DNA from: Latrodectus hesperus
Lineage: Eukaryota; Arthropoda; Arachnida; Araneae; Theridiidae
Length of the DNA: 64,000 nucleotides
Assembly (NCBI GenBank): GCA_037975125.1
Contig: JAJQOW010000025.1
Location: 417,501 to 481,500 of the forward strand
Reading direction: 5' to 3'
The position numbers and the translations under genes were made by a program. The notes beneath the pieces were generated by a model, which worked only from the letters and a program-made list of their open reading frames with translations, was not told where the DNA came from and searched no databases. Shown here one piece after another: positions 38,666 through 51,282 of the stretch (the stretch's first letter is position 1; each line of letters opens with the position of its first letter).

Positions 38666-40746
38666 GTTGTTGTTGTTACTTATTTTTTCGTACACCAAAT
38701 AACATTAATATCAATTTACAATGAAAGAATCGGTCACATTTCTTTAGATGCAACAAAACTGTGAACACCATTTCACTTTTTTGTTACTTAAATAAGTATG
38801 CAATATTAATAAAACTCTTTGAAATTTATTGGTTTAAAGGTGAATAAAACGCATCATATTTGAACGATATAAAATTAATGAATAAAACAATTTTTTTAAA
38901 AAATTATGAATTAATGTTTTCGTCAAAAATTTTTATGGATTTAATTTAATGCTATTTGTTTTTAATCAATATAAATAAATTTTTCATCTAATTTGCACAA
39001 ATTTTATTTATTCAAACGAATGAATAATGTAATTATGTTGTAGAGTTACATGCATTACAAATCAGAGTAAAATTGATCTTGAGCATCAATTTTTATAAAC
39101 TTTTTAAGATTATTTTTGGAAAAAATTTAATAAGAAAATTTTGAAAGATTTCTAATGCAAGGTATTTTAGATTTTAATATTTGTTATGATCATCCATGTA
39201 CTATTATAAATGTTAAAACAATGACTTTATTAAATTGATAAAAATAACTGATTGCCTTTTTATAGCATGAAATAAAAATAAATGTTTATATTTTATTGTA
39301 GTTTGTGTGTATTTTTTAAAGATATTCTTCAATTTTTGTATTATTTTAGAAAATAATCAGAACTATTCATACTTTTTACCAAAGCTGAAATTTGTGGTCA
39401 ACAATGGCGTCTTCTTAGTTTGTTGCTTCGTTCAACTACAGCTGACGGATTTTCCAACATTCCTGAGTTCGCGCATAGCCTCAAACACCTGTTTAGGTAA
39501 AGATAACGAGTAAATTGAGTTACCTCGTTAATTTAACTCACGTAGACAAAACACGGCCGCTAACATTATTCTCCTGGATAAAAAAACGCGTACTGTTTTT
39601 TAGAGTTTATAATTTGAAACTGACTCAGCGTTGCTTGGGATTAAGTTTTTGGAGAATTATGCACTTTTTATCCGTTAAATGATCTGCTAACAACCGCACA
39701 GTTTTCACGCAAGGTTTTTCATGCATATATCATGGTCCTGCTTCTGATAGATAAATGAACACGAGATTGGCTTTCATGAATATTTATTTTGAAATTAATC
39801 GACCCAATGAATCATTCATACAGAACATGTATCATGGTACAGCATTAGATGAGTCATTCATTATGTTTATCAAGATTTACACATCAATGCTACTGTCAAA
39901 CAGTGTTATGAGCAGAAAATATATTTGTTTATGTTAATGTTGAAGATTGGGGAAACAAAATAAACTTATAAGGAAAAAAAATAACAAACAAAGCAATGGA
40001 CTTTATAATGCAATTGTTTTCGGTAGTGGAATGCTATAAAAATTGCGAATTCATCATTTTTTCATTCTGTGAGTTTCAGTACATAAAGTTGTTATAAATG
40101 CTGAGAATGTGTCATTTTAGAGAATTTGTTAAATCAAGCAGCTTTTAATAATAATTTTTCTTGACTATCGACTTTTCTAAAAATTAACATATATATTATC
40201 CTATAATTACCTTATTTAAACTAATTTTGTTTATGAATTCAAACAATTAAATAATATAATGATATTGGAGTTACATTCATTACAGATTAAAACTTTAGTA
40301 TAAATCTTGAACATAAATTTTTATATTCTCTTGGATAATTATGAAAATGAACGGAGTATGCCTTTACGCGCAAAAATGCATTTGTTAAAATTTTGAAAAT
40401 AAAAGTAATATATAGATAATTATTATCAGATAAATGATTAATAAACTATATGCAATCAACTGTTAAATTTATTGAAATTTGTCAACTGTATTAAATTAAT
40501 TGAAAAATATTTACAGGGATTTGTAAAATATAAATAAAAGAAAATCATAACATCTGTAATAACAATGATTTTGGCTTGTTTTCCCCTATATAAAATAGTA
40601 TATTGATATTTTAATTATTGTTTTACTTTTGTACCATATTTAAATACTGAATAAAATTAATAATAAATACCATTATCTAGTTCAGGTTTTTGCTTCAGCT
40701 CAACAAACAACTTATTAGGGTGAATCGTTGTTTTAGGCATTTCATT
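38666..40746. other. AT-rich non-coding DNA
   Basis: 39370-39520 is a little more complex (68-aa frame at 39307-39513, with GTAAAG after ACCTGTTTAG resembling a donor), but no domain is recognised. Nothing else seen. Confidence 0.4.
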
Positions 40747-40952
<206 letters not shown>

Positions 40953-43454
40953 TTGAACTGGTTAATAAATGTTTTTGTGAAATGAAAAAAAAAATGAAAT
41001 AAATTAATTTTGATTTTGAAAATAGGAAAATAATGCCCATTAAAATAACACCTTTATAATTAAAATAAAAAATTAAGAAGAAACAATTTGCTGAGTTTCT
41101 TTAATTCAATTTCTAAATGTAATATTTAACAAATATTGATTTGGAAGAAAAATTAAATAGAAGCCACGAATATTATGAAATATTTTTAATCAACATTTTT
41201 AATAACGTAATTTTCATATTACATTTACTACTCTTCTGATTTTTCAGAACAAAAAGTATTTGCTGAGAAACGTTTGCGTAACAGAAAATAATTGCATCTG
41301 TTGAATTTATGTAATTATATGACTTGTCTCCTCCATATTCATTGCTTTTAAATATAACATGTAATTATTGTCTGTATGAACATAAGAACATAAATACATA
41401 CATATATAAATATATATACATACATTCTTACATTATTAATTTATACTTGTATACAAAAAAGGACGAATTTAATGGTGTCTAGACTAGATTTTGTTTTATG
41501 TTCTGTATTCAATGCACTGATGGTATATCCTCTTTCCTAACCATTATTTTTCAAACTCCATTTAATAAGAAATTCGCTTTTAAAATTTTTACAACTTATT
41601 TGAAATAAAGAGGATTTACAAATGAAGTTTAATAGCTTTATATATATAGAATACTTGAAGTTATTTTTCAAAGCTCTGTTAAAAAAATTTCGTTGTATAA
41701 TAGGGTACCTTACAGATAACAGTACATATACACACTTTTAAAGATACTATCATACAAAAACGTAATCACACAACTGTCGTTATTTCTTTCCCTTTTCCAG
41801 TGAAAGTCTAAGATTTGCTCTTTTACACGAAAAAAAAAGTAATTTATTTGCATGATACAGGAACTCGCAAATGTGTTTTGTGTACCAACAAAACAAGCTT
41901 TATGCGATTGTCAAACAACAGAATTGCAGTGACATAATAGCATTTGAAATAAAGCGCTGTTAATAGCCCAAATGGTGATTTTAATGGTTTCTGTTCTCGC
42001 TTCAAAACTTTAGAAAATATAAATAGGCTCAGAATCTTTTAAATTCCATTGTTAAGGCGAAATCTTTCCTCAGAAATGATTTCACGTCGTTTCACACAAA
42101 GAAGTGACATCTTTTATACTCCAGCATCAGATACGGTGTCTGTCTGCCTCTCTTTTCTTCAGCAAAAGAGCGAAGAATGCACAGTCATCCGATAAAATCA
42201 TTACAGTTGCATGAGTTTCTTTCCAACTTTGAGGCAGTATTTTGTACAGTCGGCAGAGGCTGCCTCGGAAAAAAAGGAATCTTCCAGATACTTTTGGACT
42301 GGTTTTCTACTTTTGCCTTTGTTAAAACATCTCAATAGCTATTGTGTTGGAGAGAGCGGAAAGTACAGGACAGAAAAAGAGAGCTTTATTTCTTAAACTT
42401 TGTTTTATATTTGTTTGTTTTTCTTTTTTTTATATAAAAGTAAATATCATTTCCTCATTTTCTGATAGTTGCATGTTACAAAAGTGTCTTTTTTACTTCA
42501 AGATAACACGTAAAGCACTAAGGAAATCTAATCTTTATTTGAGCTTGTAAACTAAAAGAATTGCTTGTTTTAAAATCAAATGAGTTTAGTAGAATCAGTG
42601 AATTATGCTGCATTATTTTACTTTATTGTTTTTTTCGTACTATTAAAATATATTGCCTTTGGTAAACATTTAATTTATCAAGCTAAAATACTATAAGTAC
42701 TAAATTTAAACTAAGAATCCTTAATATGGTAGCAATCTAATACTAATAGTAATAGCTAATAATAATAGTAATATAATAATAATAAAATTTTTTCCTATAT
42801 TGAAAGTATTGATCCCCAAAAAAATATAAAATTTATTTGAAGTAGTAAATAATAAAGAATAAGTTGTATTTGACAGAATTATTGAATTACATAATATTGT
42901 TTTTTTTTATCAAATTGTTTCTCTTGCTTTTCAGATTTGTTGATATTGCCAACACATTATAAGTACTAATTTTAAATTGAGAACAAATTATTGCGAATGT
43001 AAATATTTTTCGATAAATTCAAAGGAAAGTTTAATTTGATTTCCCAGAATTTCAGAAAATCTCGAATGGGACGAATATTTTTGAAATAACATGTTTTTTT
43101 GCATGTTTAAAATAAATTGAAATACTTATTTTTAGAATAACTTGATGTGGGTATTTCAAGCTGTTCGTCAGAAAATGACATGCGTTATAATTATGGATCC
43201 TTCAAAGGCCGAGTTTTAATCTGGTAAATGCAAATACTTTAAAATGATAAAAAGCTAGTAATTGGAAATTGTAAAACTAATAATTGTAATAAAAATCACT
43301 GCAGATTGACCATTAGAATAAAAATGAGATAACGTTGAAGTGTGATATGTAAATTCGAAGAGATTGTTGAAAGATACGAAAGAAAGTCTCTGAAAATGAA
43401 CAATGAGAGAATAGAAAAGAAGAATGAAGGATATATATGAGAGAGAATAAAGCA
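40953..43454. other. Mostly AT-rich DNA with one higher-complexity island
   Basis: 41730-42390 is more complex (for example GACATCTTTTATACTCCAGC near 42108, and AGTCGGCAGAGGCTGCCTCG near 42247). The 61-aa frame at 42211-42396 has no recognised domain. Candidate regulatory or exon sequence, unproven. The remainder shows nothing. Confidence 0.35.
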
Positions 43455-43673
43455 CAGTAGAAATCCAATTATCCGAATAATTTTCAGAATTTCGGAAAAA
43501 CTAATTAGAGTGAATATAAGAAAGAAAAAAAAAGAAAATGGAAAAAGAAAGGTATGAGAAGAGAAGAATAATGTACTACTTAAAAAATTCAGAAACTTTT
43601 GAAAATACGTGAAAAAAACGTGAAAATTCCTGGACGTTCAGAGGTTTGTGCTGAAGATATAAGATAATGGATT

Positions 43674-43910
43674 ATGTGTCAGACTCTGAATTTCAAATGG
43701 CAAATGATGGTAAAGTCAATGAAATTGTCGAGGAAGGTGACTTTAATGTCCAATTTGAAAGACATAGGACCATCAGTTAGGGAAGCATTTGCTGGTTTTG
43801 AAACTGCTTTGAAGAGGACGGAGCGTCAGCCAAAGATGGACCATTTGCAAATTGTCACTGTGATGTGGATGCGAGACTTGACTGCTCGGAAATGGATGAA
43901 AATGGTGTAA
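43674..43910 (+). pseudogene. Tigger-type transposase C-terminal fragment
   Basis: An open 78-codon frame whose second half reads REAFAGFETALKRTERQPKM and then IVTVMWMRDLTARKW. It resembles the tail of pogo/Tigger transposases, where an aliphatic/ERQPE helix is followed by RDLAARKR. A second frame just before it, MANDGKVNEIVEEGD, looks like the preceding acidic segment, implying a frameshift near 43740. Location inside pogo-like terminal repeats supports the call. No catalytic residues remain. Confidence 0.5.
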
Positions 43911-44195
43911 AAGCTTACTCTGACTGAGATATTCAGCACGCAATGACTTTCATATGCAGCACTGTGCATACATACTGAATTAATGTGTGAGTACCTTAAC
44001 GTGTAAAAGTGTTGCTATTTCATTTAATTGATTATAAGTTATTTTTCTTTATCTAGTTTAATCAAGTTTTCTCTCTTTTTTAAACACCTTCTTCTTACTA
44101 ATCCCTCTGATCTGAAATCAGATCAGATTCATGAGGTCGTCCACTTTTAATCTGAAGATATAAGCTAACTATTAATAGCCAAGGAGAAAAAGAGC

Positions 44196-44490
44196 AGCGT
44201 TGTTTAGTACAAAGTACCTAGATCACCATAGGGTTGAAGTCTGACTTTGCTCCTACGCCTGCGATCTGCAGAACAACAATTCAGCCGCTCTTAATATGGA
44301 GAACATACGCTGGGGTTTGAATCGGAGTTTTCCTAGGTATTTTTTTGGTGTGGCTCCTACCCAACGGAGAGTAGTTCGGCAAGGGAGACCCTGCCAATAG
44401 TTAAGCTACCACTGGCATAGCTGTCCGGGTTGTTGGAGCACGCAAGCCTACCCATCACGATAAGGTGAAGATACCTTCGAACGGGTTTTT
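44196..44490 (-). mobile_element. Dispersed repeat, family C
   Basis: Contains GGCTCCTACCCAACGGAGA, AGGGAGACCCTGCCA, TTAAGCTACCACTGGCATAG and TTGGAGCACGCAAGCC in the same order as the copy at 56143-56650. Orientation assigned from the (CAA)n tail of the other copies. It lies within the pogo-like element and so is younger than it. Confidence 0.7.
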
Positions 44491-44590
44491 AAACATATAG
44501 TAGTTGATTAAAATGGATTCTTTATACGAAAAATCCAATTATTCGAGTGAGCTGCGGTCCCAATTGATTCGGACAGTTGGAGTTCTACTT

Positions 44591-45830
44591 CATTAGGAAT
44601 AACTTACTTACAATGTTGGTTGATACTTGTACATTACAAAAGATTTCAGATAAAACCATGAAACAAATGAAAGTTGCGTAAAACAGCTTGTTCATTTGTA
44701 GAATGTGTTGATGCTACTCTGAGTTCCTATTTATTACAATATTTTCATTAGTAAAACTTCCATTTTAATGAAACTTCCGGTAATTCTCATCATGGATCCT
44801 TCGGGACCACAGAACAGGTTATCAAATTTACAATTTCCCATAATCGGCTTAACTACGCTTACAACAAATCTCTATAGTTAGTAACAGAGTGATTAATTTT
44901 CTGTCTTCAGCTGATTTATTTGTAGAATAAATTCCAAACGATGTTGGGGGATTGCTTGGCAAGGACTTTAAACTTTAAATCCATGGTTGTTGAAAGATAG
45001 TCTCAATTAGAAATAATGTGATTTAAGAATGGAAAACTAACAAAAATCATGTAAACATTTTTTCTCGATAAATCGTATTTAAATTTGTCCATTTTACTTT
45101 TTTAATGATAAGATTAACCTCGTTCACTCATATAGCCGAAAATGTATACCAAAACTATACTGCGTCAAAAAATAACTTTAATTTTAAAAGTATTTTCTCT
45201 ATGATTTTCAAGTCTTTAATATTAACTATTACATATAAATAAAATAACGAATGACATGTTCAGAAAAGTTTATTATTTTTACATTAAAATCTATCACTTA
45301 AACGTATCATTTTACAGAAGAAGACGTGTCGATAAAATGAAATTAAATAGATCAGTTTTAGTCCCATATGCTTATCTAAATACATCAATTTATGAGTAAA
45401 AGTCTTTTGCACTTTATGATGAATATTTAAGGAGGGGTTTCGCATATCGTTCACAATTTAATTCCAAAATGTTCTTCATCAAGGTATAAAAAATCCTATT
45501 TATTTTAATTTTGAAACATTTATTACACATGAGACTTCATTTAATATCTGTATTCATGATATTTTTTCCTTACATTTTCTTAATGCTTACCTGCTTAAAA
45601 ATATAATTTAATAAAGAAATATTTATTCACTTAAAATGAAAAAAAGTAAAATCATTCCATTTATCAAAATGAAAATATTCAAGCTAAATATATATATAGA
45701 GAGCTTTCCAATTATCACATAATATAATCTTAATTTTTACGATGACAAATACAGATTTTTTGTGACTTTCTTCTTTATTCCAGAGAATCCAAGATTTAAT
45801 TTACTACAACTAAATCTATTTTAAACATTC
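44591..45830. other. AT-rich non-coding DNA
   Basis: No feature recognised. Confidence 0.4.
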
Positions 45831-46310
45831 ATCCATCTTTATTCGCTAACAGGAAAAGCTTTGTCAACAGAAATGGATTTATTTGCCAGAAGCAAATGCT
45901 ACTAAGCATCAAGTTACTGTTGTTAAATGAAAATGTTGAGGAAAACAGACGAGAAGGAAAAAAATCATTCTTCTGCTTACATTGAATCGATTTATGCGCG
46001 AGCTTTGTTCCACGGGCTCTATTTTTATCCTCGCATCAAACCAGCGACCAAACAAAATAAAAGAAGCAGATCGTTCTTTGACTTGCAATTGATCTGCCAA
46101 ATATTTATCTTCCTCTCGCACGAAAGTGGTTCTTTCAGAAACACTTACCCAGCATACCAGACAAGCCTCGTAGGAAAAAAACTACTTTCACTTGGAGAGA
46201 GAGAGATAAAGAGCCGGGAGGCGACAAAAGAAAAGAAGACTCTTCGTGCTTGATTGGTTGTCGTGATAGCCGATGAAATTTAATCAAGGAATACCACGTG
46301 ACATCGTTAT
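45831..46310. promoter_or_regulatory. Candidate regulatory island
   Basis: Higher-complexity block with open frames on both strands (108 aa plus, 70 aa minus) but no recognised domain. Near its right edge are an inverted CCAAT-type motif (TTGATTGGTTG near 46250) and CACGTGAC (46295-46302). A conserved non-coding element or promoter-like region is possible; no transcript evidence exists here. Confidence 0.33.
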
Positions 46311-46871
46311 TACAAGTTTACAGGAAAACAAACATAAAGTGAAGAGACACAATATACTGCCGGAATTTTCATTCGCGTTACTTAATTCCGAGTCACGTTT
46401 TTTGTCCATTATCGCAGTCTGTCCAGAAGGACTTTGATTTGATTAAATTACGTTTTTAAATCAAATTGTTGTAAATTGTTCCGGATTTCTAAGGTTTCTC
46501 ATTGAGACCATTCCTAAAGATGTCCATTAGAGTTTGCAAGAAGTTACAAAAGTCTGGAAAAACTCTCTCTGTTTATTCCTACATTTACAATACGAATGGA
46601 AAGAAACTATAGCTGTTTGGAACAATATGCATTGCGTATACATAATTGGTTTCTTAATTATATATGCTATAGTCTGTTTTTTTCATGCACACAAGATAAT
46701 TATGAATTAATAATGAGTTATATCTTCTTCTAAAATAATTCTTATCATTTAAAATCCATAGAATTTCTTTGTTAGATACTTATTGTTTGGAATAAATATA
46801 TTAGATTCTCAAATGAAAATTAATTCTGCAATGAAATGAAAATTCTGACAAAAGTTTAAAAGTATTTTAAA
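46311..46871. other. AT-rich non-coding DNA
   Basis: No feature recognised. Confidence 0.4.
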
Positions 46872-46873
46872 TA

Positions 46874-47823
46874 CAGGGTGTCCCAAAACGACCACATAAA
46901 CTCTGCACTGCTAGATTCCTCGTTGGGAGCACATAAAAACTGTCCAAAGAAGCGTTCCTGTACGAACCATTGTTTACGAGAAAAATACGAAAAACAAAGT
47001 ATGACGTCACTGCCGGTGCAAGAAAAATGCACTTTATTGGACCTATCAACTTATTTATATTTGCATATCTTTCATTATATTTTTTATTTAATATATATTT
47101 AAGATGCATATTTAAGACGTTCGCCGCGCATATCGCGTCATGCATGCGCGCGCGCCATGGAATGACGTTAAGCTGCCGTTGAACTGGTATTTAAAAGGCT
47201 GGATATTGCAGATACCGGTAATCTTCGTATAGTGGTTATGTATTCCGTTCGTGACTACTATGACATGTACTTGATGTATGGCCGATGTAATGGAAATGCA
47301 TTTGGTTCCAGCATGATGGAGCTAAGGCGCATTTCTGTGCCCCTGTACGTGGTTGGCTGGATATGGAATACCCCGGTCATTGAATCGGACGTGGGGGTCC
47401 AGTTCTATGTCCACCAGATCTTACACCGTTGGATTTTTTCCCATGGGGCCATCTCAAAGAGCTGGTGTATCGAGACGTAGTGCCAACACCAATGGACTTA
47501 TTTGCTCGTCTGCCTGCTGCTGGTACTTCGGTGGATCCCGCGATGCTGCAACGTGTGATGACAGCCATTCCACGGCGTGCTCAAGCCTGCCTCGACATGC
47601 ACGGCGGACACATTGAACATCTGCTTTAAATTGTGCATGTACTGCTGTTGATATGTTCAATAAAGTGTTCTTTTCTTGCACCGGCAGGGACGTCATACAT
47701 TGTTTTTCGTATTTTTCTCGTTAACTATGGATCGTACAGAAACGCCTCTTTAGGCAGTTTTTATGTACTTCCAACGACGAATCCAGCTGTGCAGAGTTTA
47801 TGCGATCGTTTTGGGACACCCTG
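46874..47823 (+). mobile_element. 950-bp TA-flanked transposon with ~165-bp terminal inverted repeats
   Basis: TA at 46872-46873 and 47824-47825 flank CAGGGTGTCCCAAAACGA... and its inverted copy. The repeats run about 46874-47040 and 47660-47823 and are close to 90% identical by eye. Between them is a shortened transposase-derived reading frame, and AATAAA at 47659-47664 follows its stop. The TA duplication and SPDLTPLDFF-like block place it in the Tc1/mariner (IS630) superfamily, in the lineage whose N-terminus has a DMHLMYG helix-turn-helix region. It is a non-autonomous deletion derivative. Confidence 0.9.
47238..47632 (+). pseudogene. Internally deleted transposase: N-terminal DNA-binding part joined to C-terminus
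   Basis: The first ATG at 47238 begins MYSVRDYYDMYLMYGRCNGN, the start of the DUF4817-type helix-turn-helix of this lineage. After about 45 residues similarity stops near 47350. From about 47396 another frame reads PPDLTPLDFFPWGHLKELVY and then RDVV, continuing to MTAIPRRAQACLDMHGGHIE and HLL* at about 47629. PDLTPLDFF is the last catalytic block. The central region with the first two catalytic Asp residues is absent, so roughly two thirds of the usual protein is missing. The two parts are in different frames, so no fusion protein is made without frameshifting. The C-terminal frame itself has no stop. Confidence 0.8.
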
Positions 47824-47825
47824 TA

Positions 47826-49400
47826 TACATTTCACAGTCAGCAGCGTTTTAAATTAAGGAAAAACATAAAAATAAATACAGTTTGCTCCTTCATCTGCCT
47901 AACATTCTGGTCTCAAATTGTGAAATCAAAATTTTTAAGCAAAAACAATCGTGGAAATAGCAATAGCTTTACAAATAGCTTACAATAGATTCAATTCAAT
48001 AAATTGAGTTAATTAGAAAGGAAATGCCTTTATTTTCTTACCATTTTAGTAGCGGTATTTTTAAAATCGATTGATTAAATCCCATAGATATGTCATAAAA
48101 AGGAAATGCATAAAAATTATTATTATTCATGTTAGTTAAATCTTATAACAGATTTGAATAAGTTATCTTGAAATACAAAAATTTATTTAAATTGCCATTA
48201 TATTTTAAATTTTTAGAATTTTTGATTACTTTCTCTCTCTCAATTTCTATTTTATTTTATTTCCTAATATTATATTATTATCATATTTTTAGAAACTTTC
48301 AAGACTATAATATAAAAAAAAATATGTACACACATGTACAACTTCTACGATTGATAAACTCTTTCTTCAATGCATGAGGTCTTTCTTTAAATTTCGTTTT
48401 TGAACACAACGTTTCCATTTTTAAGATGAAATTTAATCACAGCTTTTTAATACGATTTGTTGTTATTTAAAATCTATGTATTACTTCATGAATACTCAAT
48501 GTATTATATATTATTATAACAGATTTATCTTCAAAAAATTCTCCCATTGGTTCAGTTTTCTCCAAATCACATTAAATGACCAAGCGAGACAATTCTATGA
48601 ATAAACTGCTTATTTTTTTGTATGAAACTAAATTTGTTTTTAATCAAATCAAATCATATTTTAGGTCCAAAAACTGAGAAATGTAATGGAGTATTTATTA
48701 CTTTTCACATGGAATTCTTAATAATAAAATTCCGTATAAAATCTTGCCCAAAAATAATCAAATAACTTAAAATTCACAAAAGTTTATTTGTTTAAATATA
48801 TCAAAAAATTATAAATCGATATTATAAATAAAACCAAATTCGCTGAACACTTCAAATATTTTTGGATATGATATTGACTTCAATAGCTGTAAGCATTTTC
48901 TAGGAGTAAAAAATAATGAGGAAAATATTCCCCGAAAGACACAGGATTCACTTTTTTCGATACATCTCATGTAATCAATCGTTAGAGATTTTGAAAAAAG
49001 CTGTGCTCAAAAATTTCAATTAAATATACGTATACAAAAGAATTTAACAAACAAATAACTTGTTAAATCCTTTTGTATTTAACAAGCAATTTACTCGCTA
49101 GGCACAGACAGCTGACTCAGACAGCAATTTGTTATAGACATCTAAAAAAGATTGCATTCTTTTAGAATAAATTGATTGAAACGCAAGAAAGACATTTTCT
49201 GAATCGAGCGCCTAAAACAGAACTCTAAGAAGAAGTAACCCAGTTATCTTTACAATATAAACTACCTCCTTTGATCAAACATTTTTATCATAGAATTCCT
49301 GAAAACTAATTTTTTGAACGCGGTTCTAAAACTCAATACTTACCATTATATAGATGTGTCTGGTCCTTTATAAGCGATGAAACAAGTTTATCTATTCTGC
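47826..49400. other. AT-rich non-coding DNA
   Basis: No feature recognised; short frames here are low-complexity. Confidence 0.45.
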
Positions 49401-49429
49401 TCAAATTGAAAATGATCTCTCTAGACCAT

Positions 49430-49877
49430 GATGTACATTTCCATGGATACCATATCATGTAAATATAGTGGGAATGAGGCCGCAGATTGACTGGCTGAAG
49501 AGGGCAGTGAGGAAAATACCCCCACTGTTCATCACTTACATATTAGGAACTTTAATGTAAAATGTAGACTACATTCAATTTGACAAATTCCAACCACACA
49601 CCAATGGTACTCTGGAATATCTCCTGAAACTCATCTGCAAATAAAATATGACCGAAAATCTCAGACTGTTTTGGCCAGATTCTCAAGTGGACATCTAAAA
49701 TGTTTATCGTTTGAACGCGGTACAAAAAATTTTCCCATTTGTAAAAAATGCTGCGACCATCCAGTCTCACCGAAACATATTCTGGATTGCGTTGGACTTT
49801 CCGGGGAGGATTTGTCCTCAGATCTCTTGCTCGTCATCGACTTTCTGACTATTAACAATTTATTAGAGTTGATCTGA
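49430..49877 (+). pseudogene. LINE C-terminal (RNase H and zinc-motif) fossil
   Basis: The 3' end of a non-LTR retrotransposon ORF2. Near 49439 the frame reads WIPYHVNIVG, then after a one-base deletion NEAAD*LAEEGSEE: the RNase H H-block and the last catalytic Asp (GNEAAD). From about 49662 to the TGA ending 49877 an open frame reads ARFSSGHLKCLSFERGTKNF, then FPICKKCC..SPKHILDCVGL, a CCHC-type motif, and ends LLELI*. Stops and shifts lie between the two parts. Differs in wording from both other LINE fragments in the window, so a third subfamily. Confidence 0.75.
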
Positions 49878-51147
49878 CAAATTTCAGATCTTTAATGAGG
49901 ATAAGCCACACTATTTTTGAGTTTGTTAAATTTATTAATCTTCTGTTCAACTTTTTCACATTACTGAATATAAAATATTAAAATAAGAGTATATAGTTCG
50001 TTTAAGAAAGTATATTGTTCATTGAATGAATTGGAAGAACTTTGATAAAGAACGCTGTTTTATACAATCAATTATATTTTGTTGCATTAATATTTCATTG
50101 ACGAGAGCTACACATTTAGGAATATAAGAATGAGTTTACTCTAAGAAATTACGACTGTGATTTAGGACCAATAGACTTGGGTATGTGCATGATCTTTTAC
50201 AAATAAGTAATTAAAAGGAATATACTTTGCTGACTTGTAGACGCTAAAAGTGTTAATTTTATTAAAAGGTATAATTATACCGACTACTTAAAGAATACTT
50301 GAAGAAATTATAACCTATTAAGTTGCTGATATTTGTTTTTGTAATAGATTCTGACACAACTATACTTTATCAAATGAACTGATCACTTCTCTTTTATTAA
50401 ATGAACTAATCACATGTTTAAATTTTATTCACTTAATGAAATCTGATTAATTTGTAACACAACTGAATTTTATCGATTTTTAGAACATATTATTCAACGG
50501 GCTATCACATATCAATAGTTATGGCCTTTAATTACCCAGCAAAATTGCTTCATTTGTAAAAGAATTATCTCCCACCACAAATGTGTGCGGATATTGTTAT
50601 AATTGAGAATTAAGAATATTCTTCATTGAAGATAACATTTTTCTAATTAAACTATTTAGATTTGACACTTTGATGTGTACAGTTTCACTGTCAAAGATTT
50701 ATGTAAGCGTTTTTTCCAATATCCACTTCATATACTGCATACTATAAGGATTTACAATAAATACTTAACATATTCAGGTGCATACATGACGTATTCACCT
50801 GCATTGCAAATAAACATGTTATCTGATCAGGGTCAGGCAAAATATTTGTTTCCTTGTTGTAGACAGCGCTGGCAACTGAAGTTTTGTAGAAATAAAGACC
50901 ATTTCGGTGTCAATGCAAATAAAAGTTGATGTTAAATGTTATCGGTGTTAAAAGTTTTGTCCAATAATGTTTAGACGGAAATGTTCTATAAAGAGATAAG
51001 TTGGAAAGTATATTGTATTACGCTTCGGGGTTCGTGTTGATTGAGAGTCCATAAAACAATCTCTTAAAAATCACAAGACTTTTATTCGCAGCAATTTCTA
51101 CAAGATACAAAAAATTCTAGTTATAGAAATCACAAAAGCAAAATGAT
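49878..51147. other. AT-rich non-coding DNA
   Basis: An 84-aa frame at 50675-50929 has no motif. Nothing else recognised. Confidence 0.4.
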
Positions 51148-51282
51148 ACAGCTCCAATTAACCTAATACCACAGAAAACAGCTCCAATTCATCTAATACC
51201 ACAGAAATTAGCTCCAATTCACCTAATAACACAGAAAACAGCTCCAATTCACCTAATACCACAGAAAACAGCTCCAATTGCA
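51148..51282. repeat. 30-bp minisatellite, ~4.5 units
   Basis: GCTCCAATT recurs exactly every 30 bp at 51151, 51181, 51211, 51241 and 51271. The rest of each unit is close to CACCTAATACCACAGAAAACA. Confidence 0.95.

Larger units (their letters stand above)
43455..44590 (+). mobile_element. pogo/Tigger-like DNA transposon remnant
   Basis: Left end CAGTAGAAATCCAATTATCC then GAAT (43455-43478) is matched by the reverse complement of the right end (AAGTAGAACTCCAACTGTCC then GAAT, 44567-44590). The CAGTNGAA..CC.A.TATCCGA style is typical of Tigger/pogo terminal repeats. Inside is a fragment resembling the C-terminus of the transposase, and downstream of it a family C repeat. The catalytic core and DNA-binding domain are missing, so this is an internally deleted, later-invaded copy. 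An intact TA duplication was not seen. Confidence 0.62.

Noticed and set aside
45927..46253. 108-codon open frame
   Set aside because: A competing 70-codon frame lies on the opposite strand and neither shows a domain, splice signal or start context; kept only as a composition island.
47232..47480. 82-codon frame starting at GTG 47232
   Set aside because: A GTG start is not expected in an animal gene; the real start is ATG 47238, and only the first ~45 codons are transposase-like before the deletion junction.
51148..51282. 30-bp direct repeats as a CRISPR array
   Set aside because: Units are contiguous without unique spacers and the DNA is eukaryotic; it is a minisatellite.
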